Shown here in pieces: positions 1-8,423 of a stretch of DNA of 64,000 bases (position 1 is the first letter of the stretch; each line of letters opens with the position of its first letter). The notes beneath the pieces are model-generated. The model was not told where the DNA came from. It made no database searches and was given only the letters and a program-made list of their open reading frames with translations. The stretch spans positions 1 to 64,000 of the forward strand of contig NZ_KB891994.1 of NCBI RefSeq assembly GCF_000373625.1. The letters are read 5' to 3'. Both the position numbers and the translations under genes were made by a program. Source of the DNA: Streptomyces sp. LaPpAH-108. GTDB lineage: Bacteria > Actinomycetota > Actinomycetes > Streptomycetales > Streptomycetaceae.

Positions 1-2326
1 GGGGGTGGGGGTAGGGGGTCGGGGGCGTGGGAGTGGAGGTGGTGGCCGTGGGGTCCGGCCCCATGTGCGTCGGCTCCATGTGCGTCGGCTCCATGTGCGT
101 CGGCTCCATGTGCGTCGGCTCCAGGTCCCCTGGCTCCCTCGGCTCCATGTGCAGCGACACCATGTGGCCGGACGCCAGAGGGTCAGCGGACATCGGCGCA
201 GCGGACATGGGGGCGGAAACCATGTGCTCGGACGCCAGGTGGCCGGTGCCGCCCGTGTGGCGCAGCTGCGTGTGCTCCGGACCCATGGGGCCAGGCGCCA
301 TGTGGGCCGCCTCCGCGTGCGGAGACGACACATACCCCGGCCCCATGTGCCCCGTAGCCATCCCCACGGCCCCCTCCTCCGAGGGCGTCTCCGGGTAGCC
401 GGACCCCGTCGTCTCCAGGTGCTGCTGGGTCTCCGCCAGCCCGATCCCGCGCTGGAAGGCGGCCATCAGGCCGGGGTCGTGGTCCGCGACGGCGTCGCCC
501 TCCTGGCGGGGGGCGGGGCCGCCACGGAGTTGGGGGACGATGTGTTCCTGGGCGCGGCGCCGGGGCAGTTGGGGCCGCTCCATGGTGCCGCGCACCGCAC
601 CGCCGACACGCGGAGTGGGGAGGGCGCCTATGGTGGCTTCCACCATGGACCGGTCCTCGGCGCTGACGCCGGGCACGGCTTCGGCGGGGTTGGGCCGCCG
701 CTCATGGGCACCGCGCGTGGGCAGAGGCGGCGGTGTGCCCCCGCCTCCGTTCCCACCCGCTCCCGGGGCCTGGGCATGCCGCCCCCGCCCGGTGCCCGGC
801 GCCTTCCCTGTGTTTCCAGTGGAAACGCCCGGCACCGCCCACGTCCGACCGGAGCCCCTGCTCTCCCCCGCACCCGGGTCACGACCCGCGTCACCGCCGA
901 CCGCTCCCATGTCCACAGGTGCCGCGCCCTCATCACGAGCCACGCGCGACTCGCCACCGGACGCACCGTCCGCCGCCGACACGACATCGCTCGTCGCCCC
1001 CGGCGCCAGAGAAGGCCGTCCAGCCGCAGCCATCAACTCCCCGGTCCCGGACGCAACCTGGGCCTGCTCAGCCCCCTCCCCCTGTCCAACAGCCCCCGCA
1101 GCGCCGGACATGATCCCCGGTGCCGGTCCCAGCAGGGCCTGCGGGATGACCAGCACCGCCTGGACGCCGCCGTAGATGTTGGTCTGGAGCCGTACGCCGA
1201 TGCCGTGGCGGCGGGCGAGTTGGGAGACGACGTAGAGGCCGATGCGGCCGTCGGCGAGGAGGCTGGCGACGTTGACCTGGTCGGGGTCGGCGAGCAGGGC
1301 GTTCATGCGGTGCTGTTCGTCGACCGGCATGCCGAGGCCCCGGTCCTCGACCTCCACGGCGAGCCCGGAGGTCACGAGGTTGGCGCGCAGCAGTACTTGG
1401 GTCTGCGGGGCGGAGAACACCGTGGCGTTCTCGACCAGTTCGGCCAGGAGGTGGATGACGTCGGCGACGGCGTGTCCGCGCAGTTCGCCGTCGATGGGCG
1501 GGACGAGTTTGACCCGGGAGTACTGCTCGACCTCGGCGATGGCGGAGCGCAGCACCTCGGTCATGTCGACCGGGTTGCTCCACTGCCGCCGGGAGACGGC
1601 GCCGCCGAGCACGGCGAGGTTCTCGGCGTGGCGGCGGATGCGGGTGGCGAGGTGGTCGACGTGGAAGAGCCCCTTGAGCAGGTCGGGGTCCTCGATCTCG
1701 TTCTCCAGCTCGTCCAGGATGGAGATCTCCCGGTGCACCAGGGACTGCAGGCGCCGGGCGAGGTTGACGAAGACCTCCAGTTTCTGTTCGCTGCCCGCCT
1801 GGCTGGAGAGCTGGGCGGCGCGTACGACGGCGGTGACGGCGCCGTCGTGGGCGCGGGCGAGGTCGGCGGCGAGGAGTTCGAAGTCGTCGGCGTCCTCGGG
1901 CGGCCTGCGGCGCGGCTTGCGCTGCGGGGGCGCCTCGCCCTTGCGCAGCGCGTCGACGAGCGTGCGCAGGTCGGCCTCGCCGCGTGCGGCGCCACGGCGC
2001 AGGGCGCCGACGCGTTCTCCGACGGAGCGCGCGGCGCGGTCGGCGGCCACGGCCGCGATGGCGATCGCGGCGGCGGCCACCACGACGGCTCCGGCGAGCA
2101 CGACCCACAGACCGAGGCCCAGGGGGACGCGGCCGGAGCGGACGCAGAAGACGACGGCCGCGACCGCCGCGAGCGCGACCGCGACGGGCGGAAGCACGGC
2201 GAGCCGCACGAGTTGGGGCCGTATGTGCGTCTCGGGCAGCGCGGGAGCGGGTCGGGCGACCGGTCGTCCGTGCCTGCCGCCCTCCCGGCGGTCGGCACGG
2301 TTGGCCGGTGCGCGGAGGTGAGACAT
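1..2326 (-). CDS. CvnA-like (nitrate/nitrite-sensor type) membrane sensor histidine kinase, 3' end outside window
   Basis: The frame is open from an ATG at 2326 to the window edge (about 775 codons), so the C-terminus is missing. Two hydrophobic segments lie near residues 38-62 and 64-94. They are followed by a helical region with a candidate phospho-acceptor His in LVHREISILDE, then an HATPase domain (about 250-385) with N box AELVENATVF, G1 EDRGLGMP and G2 DGRIGLYVVSQ. The family is the first gene of Streptomyces conservons, usually followed by roadblock, DUF742 and GTPase genes, which would lie off the left edge. The remaining 390 residues or more are low-complexity Pro/Gly/Ala ending in His-Met pentapeptide repeats. 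No extracellular sensor domain is visible between the membrane segments. The family call is strong; the signal sensed is unknown. Confidence 0.85.
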   Translation of the reverse strand, partial: MSHLRAPANRADRREGGRHGRPVARPAPALPETHIRPQLVRLAVLPPVAVALAAVAAVVFCVRSGRVPLGLGLWVVLAGAVVVAAAAIAIAAVAADRAARSVGERVGALRRGAARGEADLRTLVDALRKGEAPPQRKPRRRPPEDADDFELLAADLARAHDGAVTAVVRAAQLSSQAGSEQKLEVFVNLARRLQSLVHREISILDELENEIEDPDLLKGLFHVDHLATRIRRHAENLAVLGGAVSRRQWSNPVDMTEVLRSAIAEVEQYSRVKLVPPIDGELRGHAVADVIHLLAELVENATVFSAPQTQVLLRANLVTSGLAVEVEDRGLGMPVDEQHRMNALLADPDQVNVASLLADGRIGLYVVSQLARRHGIGVRLQTNIYGGVQAVLVIPQALLGPAPGIMSGAAGAVGQGEGAEQAQVASGTGELMAAAGRPSLAPGATSDVVSAADGASGGESRVARDEGAAPVDMGAVGGDAGRDPGAGESRGSGRTWAVPGVSTGNTGKAPGTGRGRHAQAPGAGGNGGGGTPPPLPTRGAHERRPNPAEAVPGVSAEDRSMVEATIGALPTPRVGGAVRGTMERPQLPRRRAQEHIVPQLRGGPAPRQEGDAVADHDPGLMAAFQRGIGLAETQQHLETTGSGYPETPSEEGAVGMATGHMGPGYVSSPHAEAAHMAPGPMGPEHTQLRHTGGTGHLASEHMVSAPMSAAPMSADPLASGHMVSLHMEPREPGDLEPTHMEPTHMEPTHMEPTHMGPDPTATTSTPTPPTPYPHP
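61..320. repeat. 15-bp tandem repeat array encoding His-Met pentapeptides
   Basis: Four exact copies of CCATGTGCGTCGGCT occupy 61-120. Degenerate 15-bp units with the core CCATGTG continue to about 310 (for example at 145, 160, 220 and 297). The array lies inside the sensor kinase gene. Because the period is a multiple of three, it encodes repeats of the form HMEPT, decaying upstream into HM-x-P and SEHM variants. Confidence 0.85.
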
Positions 2327-2660
2327 CTGCGTCCTCGTACTGGTCCGTCGGGCCTGTCCTCGCGTGGTGCGCCCTGGGGGCACCACGCCTGGCGGTGTCG
2401 GCGGCACGGGCCGGGAAAATGCCCCGCGTCGTCCGACGGACACTCACGGTAGTTGCCTGCGCATCCGGTCTGATGGGCAGTTGGCAAAGTCACCCGGCCG
2501 ACATCCCGCTCTGGTATGAGGCTTCGTACGGCAGACCGATAATCGCGCCGAATTCCCGTACGCGAGACAGGACACAGAGAAAAGAAAACAGTCCGACTCG
2601 GTCAGAAAATGGCGTCACCGAACAGCGCGGTCGAGACCGGGTTCCGAGGCGGCGGGACGC
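2327..2660. other. Non-coding stretch, upstream region of the sensor kinase gene
   Basis: No gene was seen. The stretch separates the kinase start from the end of the dioxygenase gene, both on the minus strand, and should carry the kinase (conservon) promoter. The part at 2520-2640 is clearly more A/T-rich than its surroundings. I could not identify a convincing -35/-10 pair or a terminator hairpin. Confidence 0.4.
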
Positions 2661-3518
2661 TTACTCGGGTTGCAGGACGAAGTCGTACGTGGCGTGCAGA
2701 TACGGCTCCCCGACGGGGGCGCCGTCCGGCGCGGTCCCGGCTGGACGCTCGGTGAACCGTACGATCAGCGGGGCCTTGGTGCCGAAGACGACGTCGCTGT
2801 CGAGATATTCGCTGCCCTCCTGGAAAAGGTGGGTGATCAGCTTCCGGTGACCGGGTTCGTCGATCAGGAAATGGATGTGCGCGGGCCGGAACCAGCTGAT
2901 GTCCGTCCGGTGGATCAGATCGCCGACCGGACCGTCCATGGGAATGGCGTAACCGCGCGGCGCGATGGTGCGGATGCAGTACGAACCGTCTTTCCGCGTA
3001 CGGTATTTGGCGCGCAGCCGCGCCTCGTCGATTTCGGGGAGCTGTGCCTCGTACGCGCCGTCGGCGTCGGCCTGCCAGACGTCGAGCACGGCGCCCGCGA
3101 GGGGCTTGCCCGCCGTGTCGGTGACCTTTCCGGTGATGTAGAGCGGGGTGCCGGGAAGGCCCTCGGACAGGTCGAACCCGTCGGGCACCGTGGGCGATCC
3201 GTCGATGTGGAACGGGCCGAGGACGGTGGCGGGGGTGGCCTCGGGGCCGAAGCGGTTGTTCAACTGGACCACCAGCATGCTCAGTCCGAGCACGTCGGAG
3301 GCGAGGATGAGTTCCTGCCGTTTGTCGTCACAGGTCTGCCCCGCGGCGGTGAGCCACTGGATCGCGGCGGCCCATTCGTCCTCGGTGAGACGCACTTCCG
3401 CCGCGAAGGCGTGCAGATGGCGGACCAGTGCGGTCATCAGCTCGCCCAGGCGCGGGGAGTGGGCGGTGGCCCAGCGCTGGACGGCCAGTTCGGTGATGTC
3501 GTCCTCGTCGGCGAACAC
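2661..3518 (-). CDS. Intradiol ring-cleavage dioxygenase (hydroxyquinol/catechol 1,2-dioxygenase family)
   Basis: Predicted non-heme Fe(III) enzyme opening a catechol or hydroxyquinol ring between the two hydroxyls. An N-terminal helical dimerisation domain (HLHAFAAEVRLTEDEW) precedes the beta-sandwich catalytic domain. The metal-ligand histidines sit in PAHIHFL, and the Tyr ligands plausibly in YEAQ and RKDGSYCIRT. I prefer the GTG at 3518, which gives an N-terminus like relatives (285 aa). A GTG at 3584 would add 22 Arg-rich residues and has no better ribosome site. It is the last gene of a leftward group with a lyase-like and a CoA-transferase gene, which suggests catabolism of an aromatic ring. 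Substrate preference cannot be read from the sequence; the length and N-terminus look more like hydroxyquinol dioxygenases. Confidence 0.85.
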   Translation of the reverse strand: MFADEDDITELAVQRWATAHSPRLGELMTALVRHLHAFAAEVRLTEDEWAAAIQWLTAAGQTCDDKRQELILASDVLGLSMLVVQLNNRFGPEATPATVLGPFHIDGSPTVPDGFDLSEGLPGTPLYITGKVTDTAGKPLAGAVLDVWQADADGAYEAQLPEIDEARLRAKYRTRKDGSYCIRTIAPRGYAIPMDGPVGDLIHRTDISWFRPAHIHFLIDEPGHRKLITHLFQEGSEYLDSDVVFGTKAPLIVRFTERPAGTAPDGAPVGEPYLHATYDFVLQPE

Positions 3519-3546
3519 GGTGCGGCCCTGCCTCTCTTGTCGCGTG

Positions 3547-3566
3547 GGTCCGTCCGTTCGCGGACC
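3547..3566. promoter_or_regulatory. Possible operator upstream of the dioxygenase gene
   Basis: GGTCCG (3547-3552) and CGGACC (3561-3566) form an inverted repeat with an 8-bp spacer, which also contains GTCCG-4bp-CGGAC. It resembles, but does not match, the TGTCCG-5bp-CGGACA sites at 5703 and 6761. If it is functional it favours the downstream GTG start at 3518. Confidence 0.3.
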
Positions 3567-3607
3567 TCGCGCGGCGCGGCTCACGGCACGCGGGGTCGCG
3601 GGCGCGG

Positions 3608-4495
3608 TCAGTCCTCCGGCCGTGGTCCGGGGTGCGGGGGCCGTGCCAGGGGTTCGGGTGCGAACGGGTCGGGGGGTACGGGGGCGTGGTGGAGGTCCAC
3701 GGACAGGAACACGTCGCGTGCGACCGGATGGCGCAGTTCCTCGGCGAGTTGGCCGATCAGTCCGGCGGTGCGGGCCAACAGGGCGAATCCGCGCAGGAGT
3801 TCCAGGGGCAGGCCGAGGTCGGCGAGGGCGGCTCCGCAGACTCCGGCTCCGTTGAGGGGCAGGGTGCGGCCGAGGACGGCCGGATGGACCCGGCCGATGG
3901 CCGCGAAGAGCGTCAAGTGCGGCCCGGACAGGCCCTCTTCCTCCGCGATGCGCATGAGTCGCGGCGTCCTCGGGTCGCCCTCCTTGTGGACGTGGTGTCC
4001 GAGACCGGGTACGAACGCTCCGGCCGCGCGGCTCTCGCGGACGGTTCTCGACGCGACCTCGTCCCAGCCCTGTTCGTCCTTCGGCAGGTCGCCGTCCAGG
4101 GAGAGCAGGACGTCGTGGAGGAAGCGTCCGGTGTCCTCGGTGACGCCGAGGAAGCGGGAGCCGCCACCGAGCAGTCCGGCGGCCAGCGCACCCTGCACCG
4201 AGTCGGGTGCGGAGAGGTAGGTGAGGCGGGTGACGATGGCGGTGGGGGTGAAGCCGTGGTCCGCGAGGGCGGCGAGGACGGCCTCGAACACCCTGGTCTC
4301 ACCAGGACTCGGCCGCCGCTGGGCGGCCAGCCAGAACGCGAGTTCCCCGAAGCCGACCGAGCCCATGATGTCCTCGGCCAGGTCGTGGCCGAGCAGGGTG
4401 ATGCGGTCGGGGTCGGAGGCGCCGAGGGCGGTGGGGTAGGCGGGGCGCGGGATCTGCCCGGCGGTCCCTTCTCGGTCAAGGGGCTCGCCGGTCAT
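3608..4495 (-). CDS. Citrate synthase / citryl-CoA lyase-like protein
   Basis: A 295-residue member of the citrate synthase fold, shorter than true citrate synthases (about 370-430 aa) and of the citryl-CoA lyase-like size. Visible features are the GLGHHVHKEGDPRTPRL segment, with active-site His and the CoA/oxaloacetate-binding Asp-Pro-Arg region, and an NGAGVCGAALADLGLP loop. Such proteins cleave or form a C-C bond in an acyl-CoA hydroxy acid; the real substrate is unknown. The start ATG (4495) overlaps the stop of the upstream CoA-transferase gene in ATGA, so the two are translationally coupled. A CoA transferase that loads an acid and a lyase that cleaves the thioester would form a logical pair. 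Confidence 0.75.
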   Translation of the reverse strand: MTGEPLDREGTAGQIPRPAYPTALGASDPDRITLLGHDLAEDIMGSVGFGELAFWLAAQRRPSPGETRVFEAVLAALADHGFTPTAIVTRLTYLSAPDSVQGALAAGLLGGGSRFLGVTEDTGRFLHDVLLSLDGDLPKDEQGWDEVASRTVRESRAAGAFVPGLGHHVHKEGDPRTPRLMRIAEEEGLSGPHLTLFAAIGRVHPAVLGRTLPLNGAGVCGAALADLGLPLELLRGFALLARTAGLIGQLAEELRHPVARDVFLSVDLHHAPVPPDPFAPEPLARPPHPGPRPED

Positions 4496-5688
4496 GGCCG
4501 TTCACCCTCGGGGTCGGCCAGCCACTTGCGCAACTCCGCGCCGTGTTCGTCCAGTTCGGGTGGCGGTAGGCGGTAGGTGGCCGGGGTGGCGGAGAAGCGG
4601 ATGGGGTGCCGGGTGGTGGGTACGGCGCGTTCGCCCTCCCCCACGCTGACCACCGGGTCGAGTCCGAAGCGCTCGGCGAGGGCGAATCCGCCGTCGATGG
4701 TGTTGATGGGCCCGCACGGCACTCCGGCCGCGACGAGCAGGTCGAACCATTCCTCGGCGCCGCGTGTCACGAACCGCTCGGTCAGCAGGGGGTGGAGTTC
4801 GTCGCGGTGGGCGGTGCGGTCGGCGTTGTGGCGGAAGCGGGGGTCGTCGGCGGTCTCGGGGATGTCCAACACCGCGCACAGTTTGCGGAATTGGCCGTCG
4901 TTGGCGGCGGTGACGACGAGGTCGCGGTCGGCGGTGGGGAAGGGCTCGTAGGGGCAGACGCTGGGGTGGGCGTTGCCCATGCGGTAGGGCACGGTGCCGC
5001 CCGCGACGTAGGCCGAGCTGTGGTTGACCAGGCCGGTGAGCGCGGAGGAGAGCAGGTTGACCTCGACCAGCTGGCCCTCGCCCGTGGTGTCCCGGTGGCG
5101 GAGGGCGGCGAGGATGCCGATCGCGGCGTGGTTGCCCGCCATCACGTCGAACACGGAGATCCCTGCGCGGTACGGCGGCCCGTCGGGTTCGCCGGTGAGG
5201 CTCATCAGGCCGGAGACGGCCTGCACCATGAGGTCGTAGCCGGGTACGTCGCGTCCGGCGCCCGAGCCGAAGCCGGTGATCGAGGCGTAGACCAGGCCGG
5301 GGTTGTCGCGTCGTACGGTCGCGAAGTCGAGTCCGTACTTGGCCATGCCGCCGGGCCGCAGGTTCTCGATCAACACGTCCGCGCGGCGGGCGAGTTCGCG
5401 GGCGGTCTCGGCGTCACGCTCGTCGCGCAGATCGAGGACGAGGGAGCGCTTGCCCCGGTTGATGCCGAGGTAGTAGGTGGAGACCTCGCCGCGCACCGGG
5501 GGCGTCCAGGTGCGGGTGTCGTCGCCGTTCGGTCCCTCGACCTTGATGACGTCGGCGCCGAGGTCCGCGAGGAGCATGGTGGCGTACGGCCCGGCGAGGA
5601 CGCGGGAGAAGTCCGCGACCAGGACTCCGGTGAGCGGGCCCGTGCCGGTCGTCGTCGGCGGGGTGTGCGGCTGGGTGCTTCGCTGCAT
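4492..5688 (-). CDS. Class III (CaiB/BaiF family) CoA-transferase
   Basis: About 398 residues, the normal size for family III CoA transferases, which move CoA between carboxylic acids through an enzyme-bound aspartyl anhydride. The N-terminal Rossmann-like part has LADLGADVIKVEGPNGDDTR and YYLGINRGKRS. The catalytic Asp is most likely in PGYDLMVQAVSGLMSLTG. The ATG at 5688 is preferred over one 25 codons upstream because AGAGAGGCGAGG precedes it and the extra residues would be Arg-rich. It overlaps the lyase-like gene by 4 nt. A TGTCCG-type palindrome (5703-5719) lies just ahead of the ribosome site, so the IclR regulator encoded next door probably controls it. Confidence 0.88.
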   Translation of the reverse strand: MQRSTQPHTPPTTTGTGPLTGVLVADFSRVLAGPYATMLLADLGADVIKVEGPNGDDTRTWTPPVRGEVSTYYLGINRGKRSLVLDLRDERDAETARELARRADVLIENLRPGGMAKYGLDFATVRRDNPGLVYASITGFGSGAGRDVPGYDLMVQAVSGLMSLTGEPDGPPYRAGISVFDVMAGNHAAIGILAALRHRDTTGEGQLVEVNLLSSALTGLVNHSSAYVAGGTVPYRMGNAHPSVCPYEPFPTADRDLVVTAANDGQFRKLCAVLDIPETADDPRFRHNADRTAHRDELHPLLTERFVTRGAEEWFDLLVAAGVPCGPINTIDGGFALAERFGLDPVVSVGEGERAVPTTRHPIRFSATPATYRLPPPELDEHGAELRKWLADPEGERP

Positions 5689-5702
5689 CGGCCTCGCCTC
5701 TC

Positions 5703-5719
5703 TGTCCGCTGCACGGACG
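5703..5719. promoter_or_regulatory. Shared TGTCCG operator, copy A (CoA-transferase side)
   Basis: TGTCCG-CTGCA-CGGACG lies 15 bp upstream of the CoA-transferase ATG. Sixteen bases (TGTCCGCTGCACGGAC) are identical to the site at 6761-6776 in front of the amidohydrolase gene. It continues into CGGACGTTCGTCCG, a second palindrome sharing one arm. Inferred binding site for the adjacent IclR protein. Confidence 0.7.
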
Positions 5720-5778
5720 TTCGTCCGCCAAGGGATTCTGGGTCGGCGGCGTCGGGGCGTCAAGGGGGCCGTACGACC

Positions 5779-6621
5779 TCAAGTGCGCGCGGCAGAGGTG
5801 GCGTTGGGCAGCTTCAGCTCCGGTCGCCGGACCGTGTGGGGTGCGGATTCCAGGCGGGCGAAGTCGAGACTGATCTCGCCCGCGGCCTGGAGGAGGAGCG
5901 GCAGATGGTCGTTGACCAGGACCTCCGCCGGGGTCTCGGCGGCGTGCGCGTTGACGTTGACGCTCGCGACGACGCGCCCGGAGCCGTCGCGCAGCGGGGC
6001 CGCCACCGAGCGGATGCCCCGGGCCAGCTGTTCGTCGGTCATCGCCCAGCCCCGGGCGCGCACCTCGCGCAACTCGGCCTCCCATTCGGTGCGTTCGGGC
6101 TGCCACACCGGGTCGAGCCCGGACCGGCTGGGCTCGGCGACGACCCGCGCCGCCTCCTCGGGCGGGAGCGCCGCCAGCAGGACCTTGCCGAGCGAGGTGG
6201 GCAGGGCGGGGAAGCGGGTGCCGATCTGCACCACGAGGGCGACGACCTTGGGGACGGAGACCCTGGCGACGTAGACGATGTCGGAGCCGTCGAGCTGGGC
6301 GATGGAGCACGACTCGTTGGTGCGCTCCACCAGCCACTCCAGGTGGGGGCGGGCCACATCCCACAGCCCCATCGACCGGGTGTAGGCCACACCGAGGTCG
6401 AGCACACGGGGAGTGAGGGCGAAACCGTTGTCCTGCTGGCGCACATAACCGAGTTCGGCCAGCGTGAGCAGGATCCGGCGCGCCGTCGGCCGGGTGAGGC
6501 CGGTGGCGGTGGCGACGTCGGTCAGCGTCATGACCGGCTGCCGGGGCTGGAACGCGGTGATCACCTCAAGACCCCGGGCCAGTGCCTCGATGAAGTCGGG
6601 CCCGGTTCCCTCGCGCGGCAT
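5779..6621 (-). CDS. IclR-family transcriptional regulator
   Basis: 280 residues: an N-terminal winged helix (about 8-65, with LTDVATATGLTRPTARRILLTL as recognition region) and a C-terminal IclR effector domain (LGKVLLAALP, ARGIRSVAAPLRDGSGRVVASVNVNAH). Relatives of the PcaR/PobR type control aromatic-acid catabolism, which fits the flanking dioxygenase and CoA-transferase genes. The ATG at 6621 is preferred because AAGGGG precedes it; an upstream start would add 34 Arg-rich residues. It is divergent from the amidohydrolase gene. TGTCCGTGT occurs twice just upstream of its own start (6634 and 6660), which suggests autoregulation through the same half-site as the flanking operators. Confidence 0.9.
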   Translation of the reverse strand: MPREGTGPDFIEALARGLEVITAFQPRQPVMTLTDVATATGLTRPTARRILLTLAELGYVRQQDNGFALTPRVLDLGVAYTRSMGLWDVARPHLEWLVERTNESCSIAQLDGSDIVYVARVSVPKVVALVVQIGTRFPALPTSLGKVLLAALPPEEAARVVAEPSRSGLDPVWQPERTEWEAELREVRARGWAMTDEQLARGIRSVAAPLRDGSGRVVASVNVNAHAAETPAEVLVNDHLPLLLQAAGEISLDFARLESAPHTVRRPELKLPNATSAART

Positions 6622-6760
6622 GGCAACCCCTTCTGTCCGTGTGCGCCGTTCGTGTGCGCTGTCCGTGTCAGGCCGCCCGTTCCGTGGACGGTGTTCTCGC
6701 GGAACTGTACGCGGTATTGACACGGCACCGCCCCGCTGAACACCATCGGAGCGGACCGAT

Positions 6761-6777
6761 TGTCCGCTGCACGGACA
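6761..6777. promoter_or_regulatory. Shared TGTCCG operator, copy B (amidohydrolase side)
   Basis: TGTCCG-CTGCA-CGGACA is a perfect 6-bp inverted repeat with a 5-bp spacer, about 90 bp upstream of the amidohydrolase GTG. Another CGGACA follows at 6784-6789. It shares 16 identical bases with copy A at 5703, a kilobase away, which is unlikely by chance. Probable IclR target. Confidence 0.72.
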
Positions 6778-6866
6778 GTCGTACGGACAGCTGCACAGAG
6801 ACCGTCGAAAGCGCGGCCGTACACCGGTCCCCCAGGCCAGTCACCCGCCCACGAACGGGAGTTGCC

Positions 6867-8318
6867 GTGCCGATCCAGTCCGCCCCGTTCGCACCGGGCC
6901 GCCCCTTCGTCTTCCGCGACGCCACGGTGCTGACCGTGGACCGTACGCACCGGGTGCTCCCCCGCACCGACGTCCTCGTGACCGGCGACCGGATCACCGC
7001 CGTCGGCCCGCGCCTCGACGTCCCGGAGGGGACGGCGGAGATCGACGCGGCGGGCGGCATCGTGATGCCGGGCATGATCGACACACACCGCCACATGTGG
7101 CAGACCGCCATGCGCGGCTACGGCGCCGACTGGACGCTGACCCAGTACTTCGTCTGGTACTACCTCGAGCACGGCAAGGTCTTCCGGCCCGAGGACATCC
7201 ACGCCGGGAATCTGCTGTCCGCCGTGGAGGCGCTGGACGCCGGGGTGACGACGGTCGTGGACTGGTCGCACGGGCTGCGGACGACCGACCACGCGGACGC
7301 GGCCGTGGACGCCCTGCGCTCGGTGCCCGGCCGCTTCGTCCTCGCTTACGGCAACATCCACCAGGCACCGGCCGCGTGGACGACGGCCCCGGAGTTCCGG
7401 GACTTCGTGCGCCGCCGGATCACCGGTGACGACATGCTCGGCTTCCAACTGGCCTTCGACGTCACGGGAGATCCCGGGTTCCCGGAACGGCCCGCCTTCG
7501 AGGCCGCCCGCGAGCTGGGCGTCGCCGTCACCACCCACGCCGGGGTGTGGGGCGCCACCGACGACAGCGGCATCCGGCTGATGCACGAGCACGGGTTCAT
7601 GACGCCCGAGACGGTGTACGTCCACGCCTCCACGCTCTCGGCCGACTCCTACCACCGCATCGCGGCGACCGGCGGCAGCGTCTCGGTCTCCACCGAGAGC
7701 GAGCAGAGCGCGGGCCAGGGCTATCCGACGACCTGGGCCCTGCGCGCCCACGGCATCCCGGTCTCGCTGTCGATGGACACCAGCGTGTGGTGGAGCGGCG
7801 ATCTCTTCTCCGCGATGCGCACCACGCTGGGCGCCGACCGGGCCCGCGAACATCTGGAGGCCCACGCCCGGGGCGAGACCGTCACCCATGCCGCGCTGCG
7901 TGCCGAACAGGTCGTGGAATGGGCGACGGCGGGCGGCGCCCGGGCCATCGGCAGATCCGACGACCTCGGCAGCGTCGAGCCCGGCAAGAAGGCCGACCTG
8001 GTACTGCTGCGCAACGACCGCTCCCCCGTGTCGTTCCCGCTGCTCAACCCCCATGGCCACGTGGTCTTCCAGGCCCAGCGCGGCGATGTCCACACCGTGG
8101 TCGTGAACGGCCGGGTGGTGAAGTACGAGCACCAACTGGTCGGCGTCGACCTGGCTGTTGTACGCCGCACGGCCGAACGGAGCGTGGAGCACCTGCGATC
8201 GGTCATCGGGGAGGAGGCGTGGGCCGCCGGGATGAACCCGGACGTGCCCGCGACCAAGGTGCTCGACAACCCGTACACCTATACCGATTACCGCAGTTCG
8301 GGCACGCGGCCCCGCTGA
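6867..8318 (+). CDS. Amidohydrolase-superfamily hydrolase (chlorohydrolase/cytosine-deaminase-like)
   Basis: About 483 residues. Metal-binding features are visible: HxH in GMIDTHRHMWQT, later His residues in TTHAGVWG and YVHASTLS, and a candidate catalytic Asp in SLSMDTSVWWSGD. The C-terminal LGSVEPGKKADLVLL closes the composite beta-sandwich typical of the AtzA/TrzN/guanine-deaminase branch, which hydrolytically removes amino or halo groups from ring compounds. The GTG at 6867 is chosen because GGGAG lies 8 bases upstream and the mature fold starts soon after. It is divergent from iclR with a shared-type operator between, so it is probably part of the same regulon as the dioxygenase group. 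The real substrate is unknown. Confidence 0.85.
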   Translation: MPIQSAPFAPGRPFVFRDATVLTVDRTHRVLPRTDVLVTGDRITAVGPRLDVPEGTAEIDAAGGIVMPGMIDTHRHMWQTAMRGYGADWTLTQYFVWYYLEHGKVFRPEDIHAGNLLSAVEALDAGVTTVVDWSHGLRTTDHADAAVDALRSVPGRFVLAYGNIHQAPAAWTTAPEFRDFVRRRITGDDMLGFQLAFDVTGDPGFPERPAFEAARELGVAVTTHAGVWGATDDSGIRLMHEHGFMTPETVYVHASTLSADSYHRIAATGGSVSVSTESEQSAGQGYPTTWALRAHGIPVSLSMDTSVWWSGDLFSAMRTTLGADRAREHLEAHARGETVTHAALRAEQVVEWATAGGARAIGRSDDLGSVEPGKKADLVLLRNDRSPVSFPLLNPHGHVVFQAQRGDVHTVVVNGRVVKYEHQLVGVDLAVVRRTAERSVEHLRSVIGEEAWAAGMNPDVPATKVLDNPYTYTDYRSSGTRPR

Positions 8319-8342
8319 GCGCGGGCCCGGCCCCGCTGAGCG
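8307..8342. repeat. 15-bp direct repeat at the amidohydrolase stop codon
   Basis: CGGCCCCGCTGAGCG occurs at 8307-8321, containing the TGA stop, and again at 8328-8342. This looks like a small local duplication of the gene end. Confidence 0.6.
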
Positions 8343-8423
8343 TGATCCGTATGTGATCAACACCCCGTACTCTCCGCCTGATCGACGCCTGACGGCGTTC
8401 AACATCTCGGCGGGGGACGGAAG

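Noticed and set aside
1068..2493. Long Arg/Pro-rich frames overlapping the sensor kinase gene on both strands
   Set aside because: They are shifted-frame readings of a high-GC gene; only the frame from 2326 shows HATPase and membrane segments.
3552..3565. Counting the GTCCG-TTCG-CGGAC repeat as a third exact IclR operator
   Set aside because: The spacer is 4 bp instead of 5 and the flanks differ from the two exact copies, so it is listed only as a weak candidate.
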